Below, in pieces: positions 58,612 to 64,000 of a DNA stretch of 64,000 nt. The notes under the pieces were generated by a model. The model ran no database searches. It worked only from the letters and a program-made list of their open reading frames with translations, and was not told where the DNA came from. This stretch comes from Laburnicola sp. R22_1 (lineage: Eukaryota > Ascomycota > Dothideomycetes > Pleosporales > Didymosphaeriaceae): the NCBI GenBank assembly GCA_014281115.1, contig JACONQ010000015.1:1302001-1366000 (forward strand), written 5' to 3'. The stretch's first letter is position 1. The number at the start of each line of letters is the position of its first letter. A program made the position numbers and the translations under genes.

Positions 58612-59241
58612 ATGTCGAGGGATGCCTATCCACCAAAGTTGAGCCCTAGTCAGTCAACTCGCATGCTTCGTCTTTCGCCCAGCACCGTGTTACATGGCTT
58701 CCAAGGTTTCTTCGAATCATTGGTGCTACCCCGTATTCCTCGCATCAAGCATACTCAAAGGAGACACACATGCACAAGCCCAGACATGCCGAACGATGCA
58801 CCTTCGCAAACCCTCAACAAGCACCATCCCAGGATTTCAAATCCGTCGAGCCGTCGTTCAGTCACCGCCCGAACTGCGCATCACATGTTCAACTGCACCT
58901 ACCCCCAAAACCTCACAAATCCGCTCTCCAGCGCTGCTGATCACATCAACCCTACGAGAGCCTATAACACCCCATCACCAAATGCAAGGCTGACGGCTCA
59001 GACTCATCCGGTCAGACTCACAACCACCGATTATCCGACTACCGAGACTTACTCGGAAGCTCCGCGCGTTTGCGCATCATTGCTCCTCCAGGACATTTTT
59101 GCCGCATGCGATAGGATGCATGAGGCCAACCGGTCAGGCGGGTTCGTAATCCTCGTGATATTGAGTGCTGTATTTCTAATACTGCTAGTGTTATGGGCAA
59201 ATACGAGTAGGAAGTGCATTGCTTCGACTCATGCGTCTTAA
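58612..59241 (+). CDS. possible membrane-anchored protein, uncharacterised
   Basis: ATG-initiated frame of 209 residues. The first 170 residues are Thr/Pro/Ser/His-rich and low in complexity. Residues about 176-196 (FVILVILSAVFLILLVLWAN) form a clean membrane span, with a short basic tail. No family. The C-terminal span argues for a real gene, the composition of the rest against. It may be the last exon of a larger gene. Confidence 0.35.
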   Translation: MSRDAYPPKLSPSQSTRMLRLSPSTVLHGFQGFFESLVLPRIPRIKHTQRRHTCTSPDMPNDAPSQTLNKHHPRISNPSSRRSVTARTAHHMFNCTYPQNLTNPLSSAADHINPTRAYNTPSPNARLTAQTHPVRLTTTDYPTTETYSEAPRVCASLLLQDIFAACDRMHEANRSGGFVILVILSAVFLILLVLWANTSRKCIASTHAS

Positions 59242-62200
59242 TTTGAGTTCTACGGCGCGCTGAGTCAAACAAAGTCTGCCCAAGCAGCTTGCTCGCCTAT
59301 CAAAAGCAAGCAGTGGACGAAAAAAGCCATGTGCAACATTACACAGCAGCGTCGGCTTTCCCGTTCCGTCTGCGCAGTTCGACGCCTTCGCGGAGGAGGG
59401 TGTAGTAGCCTGACGCCCACACGTTAACGCAAAAAGGAAGCATCCGCGAACGAACACCTGTTTGCCAACCACTCGATCAGCTGTGTCCCACGGTTCCCTA
59501 TCCGGCTCTCCGATGAAGGTATACGAACTTCAGTCCGACTAAGTCCGTGAACCGCTAGCGAAACAAGAGCGCGCCCTTCCGGAGAAGCAGAAGAAAATGA
59601 GTGGGCGTGGAGATTGGGGAGTTTGCGGAAATAGAAGGGCGTTGCGTGGGGCTCGGGAGGTGGTGGTTGGCGTTGGGTGGCATCTGGAGCGAGAAAAGGT
59701 TCGCACAGCGGATGGCTTCGGGGTGAGTCATGTGCTGATAGGGATATGCGGCCGCAAGATTACATGCAGCGTCTTCTTGGATGCTGTCGTCAGTGCTATT
59801 GTGAAGCTTGGACTTGTGATAGGTACTTGTGTTGGAGGCGGGTTCATAATCTATTTGACCCCAAAATGGCCTTCTTCTGGACCAAGCTTCTCGTAATGCC
59901 AACAAATAGATCCCCTCACAGTTAGTTCCCTCTGATTACTACGCATTAAAAGCCCGCGAAGCTACCAATCACGACTTCACTATCATAGAATTCACCCGCC
60001 TAACCCTGTTGGGTATGGCTGAGGTGATGTAGGCTACCCTGATCTAACGCGTCTATCGCGTCTAAGATGCATCAGAGTCTATTTTTGGCCAGGTGTGTAG
60101 GGCAAGCTGAGATGGTAGTCATAATGCGTATGGGTGGGTGAACACGTTCCTGCAGCCGACAGTAGCCTTCTTGCCGCGACCCTTTTGTGTTAGGGTGCGG
60201 GCAAAGGTGCGGTGGAGGGTAGGGGCACTGAGTCTATGGGCGGCCGTCTCCGAAGATGTCCTCTGCCTGAGGCCCCGAGGCGCGTTTTCCAAAAGCGATC
60301 AGAGCAGGCATCAGGCTGTGTGGAGTGGTTTATTAGTTTCAAAACTTCGCTCGCGACACGTTGCTACCCGTAACCATTCGCACCAGCCTTGCTTTTCCCA
60401 AACATCGCGATATCGAATCGATAGACCATTGCGCCGGGTCCCCGCCCTTTACGAAAATGCGGAACTCGTTCGCACAACGCAGGGAAAGGCTCCCAAAGAC
60501 AGATGCGCTCCAGGGCCCGCCGTGCTACTGCATTGCTTCCATGGGTTGTCCACTGTGTTGGGACGGGGAATTTGCATACGAGCCTCGTGGCATGTGGTTA
60601 CGCAGACGAGGCTCAATCCCGACGGCGGGATCTACTACGCAATGCTCGTGGTCAGGAGTATGAGGTGAGCGGCAGGGTGCATTTCCACCATGTTCTATCC
60701 CAGCGAAAGGGTTGATGATGAGCGCCCCCGCCCTGTCCTGCTCGTGCGCGCACAAATGGAGAATTTCCAAGTCCAAGGTCCGTTCGTTCATCAAAGGAGT
60801 TCCGTTTCCGCCCTCTTTCGTGGCAGGGATGGAAAAGCTCGATATCCGAGGATTTATTGGATACGGTTGGTATGTGCCCGTGCGCTCAACACACGCATGG
60901 GTGGATATTGACACTTGATTTTCGGACACATAATCGTAACGTGAAGTCAATGATGGTGCGTTACCTTGCTCGCACCATGCTCGCATTATGAGTCCTCCAT
61001 CTGCCTTGACACCGGTGAAGCTCAACTGCTGAAGCGCAGTTGACCGAAGGTCCATGCTCCGTTCAGCAGCTCTTGTCTTTTGTTCACCGTATGAAATGCT
61101 GCGCCGATACGGAGCCACATCGGGATGCTAGGTATCCGAGTCGTTGCAGCGGCCGCCTTCCCGCTCTAGGACAACGCTGGGAAACTGCGCACTGGCGAGC
61201 TAGACCGCCGTTGACAGCTGAGGGCTCCGTTAGAGTGTAGCTGGAGAAGCATCGTCTAGCACTCCACGCGATGCTACTGGCGCACCACTCCGCTCCTTCA
61301 TGTCACAGTTCACCAGCGTTCAGGCACAGAGGTCCGGCAGCCGTTCCGTCGACCGACCAGCCGGCTTCGGCGAGGCTTCGTGTACGTGAGGTCGGCGACG
61401 GCTCCGCTCTGCCCTGTCTTCCACCAGGGCTGAAACTGCGACTCGACTATCGTGATTCGCCGACTTGTGACATGTCGCAGAATTGATCTTGTGTACCTGG
61501 CAGCCCACTGCAACCTCGCACCGGCCCAGTCCACTGAAATCGTCTGCACGTGTTGCGCAGCGCTTCCCTAATCCGTGTAACGCAGTCGGCTTCGCCCCAA
61601 TCGCGATCTTGACAAATGCGTTGCACGGCGATAATTGGAATCTCCTTTTGAAGACGCTCCCAATACCGCACTCACTGGACACTGGTTCGTCGCCGTAGCG
61701 GGCGACGACGATCAACGGCACGCCCGTGGCCTTCCCGTGCCTAGCTCGCAGAGTCACAAAAGTCAGCAGGGAGACGCGAGAGAAGACGTAACGGGCGGGA
61801 TGGCTGAAGGCCGCCCATTTCAGCGGTACTATTCGCGGGCCCTGCGGGTGCTGATGGGGTGTATCCTGGATGATGCGTTCAATTGCGTTGTATGACTGTA
61901 CCTCGCGGGCGAATGAGAAGGGCCAGCGCGCTTGTGAATTCGTAAAGGAGACTCGGCCGGCAACCCGACACCCCACGCTTTTCGGCCCTCGATGGGACAA
62001 GAGAGACAAAGAAGCAGGCGTCGCGTATTAGTGTTGCTTGGAGAGTCGGGCCTCGTGTCTGCCTGTCCGCTGCCTCTTGCTCCCCTCCCCTTGTCCCCAT
62101 GTAGAGAATGCGCTGCAGGCAAACTCTGCGCAAGACCGCCAGGTACAGTGCTCGCACACTGCAGCACACTGTCCCCATGCAGTAGTCATCTCAAGAGGGT

Positions 62201-62779
62201 CCGATCGCAAGCCATGGCTCTGCACCGTCAGCGCGAGAATGTACGTGCGTATTGCGGCTCCCACACCCCTGCGTGCGCCGCTGCACACTGCCACGCCCAC
62301 ATCCCAGCAGCCACGCTGCCCCCTCGCACCCAGGAATAGTCATTGCTCAGAGCCAGGACACAGTATTCACCAGCACTAACGGAGCTCTGCGCAACGGCAG
62401 CCAAGCCCCTGCCCCGAGCGCCGAACGGACAGGGGCAGGGTCGCTGATGTTAGATGCCTGAGCGTGGCTTGCCCACCGGCGAACGTATTGTGTGCTGGTT
62501 TCCCGCCAGTATAGTATTTGTGTATAAAGATGCCTGGCAGGGCACATGGGGTCCAAGCCAGCTCCAGTTTCAGTCACAAGCGTAATCCAGACGCCTCTTT
62601 TGCTACCTAATACGCAGTATTCCATCTTCTGCTTTTGTTTATAATCCTCCCTCCCGTAGTCAATCTTCCCAGTCATCACATCCATCTTCTTCGCGACTCT
62701 TCTACAGCACTCGATCTAGCTTACACAACTTGCTACCCAAGTCAACAAGCAACGACTCGTCTCACACCTTCGCCGTCGA
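59242..62779. other. long gene-poor stretch before the micro-ORF locus
   Basis: Frames of up to about 230 codons exist on the minus strand (60525-61118, 61320-62009) but start without ATG and have no recognisable domain. An inverted pair CCCCTGCCCC / GGGGCAGGG lies near 62407-62439. A pyrimidine-rich block from about 62660 to 62760 precedes a TATA box. Confidence 0.4.
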
Positions 62780-62787
62780 TATAAAAG
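62780..62787 (+). promoter_or_regulatory. TATA box of the micro-ORF locus
   Basis: TATAAAAG after about 100 nt of CT-rich sequence, 94 nt before the first micro-ORF. Spacing is like that of the clear promoters at 3135, 24370 and 26505. Confidence 0.55.
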
Positions 62788-62873
62788 CCGCCATTGCCAC
62801 TGAGTCTTATCCGATTCCACACCAAGCCACCACCACATTTCGAACCATCACCTTAAAGAACATCACCGCATCA

Positions 62874-62897
62874 ATGGGCCGTGGCGGATACAACTAA
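62874..62897 (+). CDS. micro-ORF 1, peptide MGRGGYN
   Basis: Seven codons and TAA after a good leader (CACCGCATCAATGG). GRGGYN plus the stop is repeated in micro-ORF 2, 155 nt downstream. The four nucleotide differences in the shared six codons are all in third positions and synonymous (GGC/GGA, CGT/CGC, GGC/GGT, GGA/GGC). That pattern suggests selection on the peptide. Function unknown; it could be a regulatory upstream ORF. Confidence 0.45.
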   Translation: MGRGGYN

Positions 62898-63028
62898 ATT
62901 TTCTTCCATTGCAAATCCAAACCTTTGAGTCAAACACCTCAGAGGCCTCCCACAAGCCGATCCGACACACCCGTCTCCAGACCCGAAGGCACCCATTCAA
63001 CCACAAACCAACCAGCAGAATCCTTACA

Positions 63029-63055
63029 ATGGCCGGACGCGGTGGCTACAACTAA
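63029..63055 (+). CDS. micro-ORF 2, peptide MAGRGGYN
   Basis: Eight codons and TAA, ending in the same GRGGYN as micro-ORF 1. ATG context CTTACAATGG is good. Whether both are on one mRNA cannot be told from sequence. Confidence 0.45.
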   Translation: MAGRGGYN

Positions 63056-63134
63056 GCCTCCAGTGGCAACCCACTGCTCGCACCGATACTGCGAACCTTC
63101 AAACTCATTGCTCCGCCAAAAACACCACTCAACG

Positions 63135-63209
63135 ATGTCATATTACCGGCACCGGCCTCCGCAGGCCGCGAAGACACTCCGCAAGAAACGCAACGAACGA
63201 TGGCGCTAG
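63135..63209 (+). CDS. possible 24-residue basic peptide in the micro-ORF transcript
   Basis: MSYYRHRPPQAAKTLRKKRN continuing to a TAG. It is the C-terminal end of a longer open frame (from 62925) that lacks an upstream ATG, so it could also be the last exon of a spliced gene. Confidence 0.25.
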   Translation: MSYYRHRPPQAAKTLRKKRNERWR

Positions 63210-64000
63210 CAGTGCCATCGCTCAATACATTTGCTTGCTTTCCCTAGGCTTCGGCCGTTCATTGTACATTCTGTTTCCTTTTTCTTATTCTCCACTTGTA
63301 CTTGTATTGCCAGCATAGCATCGCGATTCGGCGTTTGATTTCTGCTCTTTGTCGATTTTCTCGGGAGCATTTGAGCGATGGAGTTTGGATACAACGGCAC
63401 GGCTCGGTACGGCTACGGAAAACGGATAACGGGTCATGGATTATGGGCTACGATCGACGGTCGACGTAGGAAGGCATACGGTTGGCGTTTTATAGACGGA
63501 GGAATCTCGCTCTTCACTGAGCGCTGGCGGCTATCTGGGATTCTTCAGTTTTGGCGTTTTGTTTTTGAATTCTAGATTTTTTTTCTCCCCCAAGCTCATT
63601 TCTTCCGCGTTGTGCACAACTCTTCCTCATTTCCTAATCCATAATCGAGCCGGCTGTGCCGAAATCACATCTTAGCTCCATAGTGCATTCCATACCATGG
63701 TGGTTCTCCATACAAATCTACTGAGTGCAAATTTTTCGACATAGGTAGCGAATGTCGTCCAAAAGTCGTCGAAACGAGGTGTGCATCAGTCTGTAGATTA
63801 TTTCCCGACGCAGAATCTAGTAAACAAGAAGACGTTAGCTTCAAGATACCCATATCGACTGATCGCCACCACGATGCATGCTGCAACAGCACGCGAGATG
63901 CGGGGCCGAGATTTCTGCAAGTACGGTGGGGACCTCGAAGAGACCTGATCAATCGCCTGCGCCACAACTATGCCCGCAGTGTTTCAAGCGAAACGCCCGC
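63210..64000. other. end of window, no gene supported
   Basis: T-rich 3'-like sequence. A 65-codon frame at 63378 opens MEFGYNGTARYGYGKR; no support beyond the reading frame. Confidence 0.35.

Noticed and set aside
60047..60052. ACGCGT with a nearby CGCGTC (MCB-like)
   Set aside because: No convincing start codon downstream, and the motif is expected by chance about every 4 kb.
60525..61118. 197-codon minus-strand frame
   Set aside because: Starts with GTG, no domain or targeting feature.
61320..62009. 229-codon minus-strand frame
   Set aside because: Starts without ATG, mixed composition without domain, several other frames equally open in this GC-rich stretch.

Overview
The window is nuclear DNA of a filamentous ascomycete. 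Genes carry many short (about 45-110 nt) GT-AG introns, and the set includes a HET-domain gene, a 2EXR/F-box-like gene, an RTA1-like gene, secreted DUF families and pogo/Fot1-type transposons. The transposons carry TAG/TAA stops of the kind left by CpA-to-TpA repeat-induced point mutation (RIP). Gene style and RIP dialect suggest a Dothideomycete, possibly Pleosporales; that placement is inference.

Layout. 1-8 kb: small membrane or uncharacterised proteins and a three-exon 2EXR gene. 8.9-12.0 kb: a nine-exon M1 aminopeptidase. 12.4-17.5 kb: a nested transposon island, in which a roughly 730-bp palindromic TA-flanked element was later hit by two RIP-damaged pogo elements and one small MITE-like insert. 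18.5-25.1 kb: a cysteine-rich secreted peptide (candidate effector) beside the island, RFC subunit 4, a yapsin-like aspartic protease and a DUF7907-like secreted protein. 26.6-32.9 kb: aldehyde dehydrogenase, coproporphyrinogen oxidase, Atg8 and an Nce101-like peptide. 34.8-48.5 kb: a single-TM protein, an RTA1-like 7TM protein, the large TRAPPII subunit Trs130, a lysine-rich low-complexity protein, a HET-domain protein and an arrestin-like protein. 48.9-55.9 kb: a nine-exon secreted DUF1996 protein, a G1-family peptidase homologue that appears to lack its catalytic dyad, a third pogo element, and the checkpoint clamp gene hus1. 55.9-64 kb: gene-poor, with one weak ORF and a transcription-unit-like locus holding two micro-ORFs for nearly identical peptides (MGRGGYN and MAGRGGYN).

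Functional links: RFC4 and Hus1 both act in clamp loading and the DNA-damage checkpoint, and both have paired ACGCG boxes (MCB-like) just upstream of their start codons. The remaining genes are ordinary housekeeping or secreted functions with no cluster logic. Exon borders were read by hand from splice consensus, frame continuity and family similarity; there is no transcript evidence.
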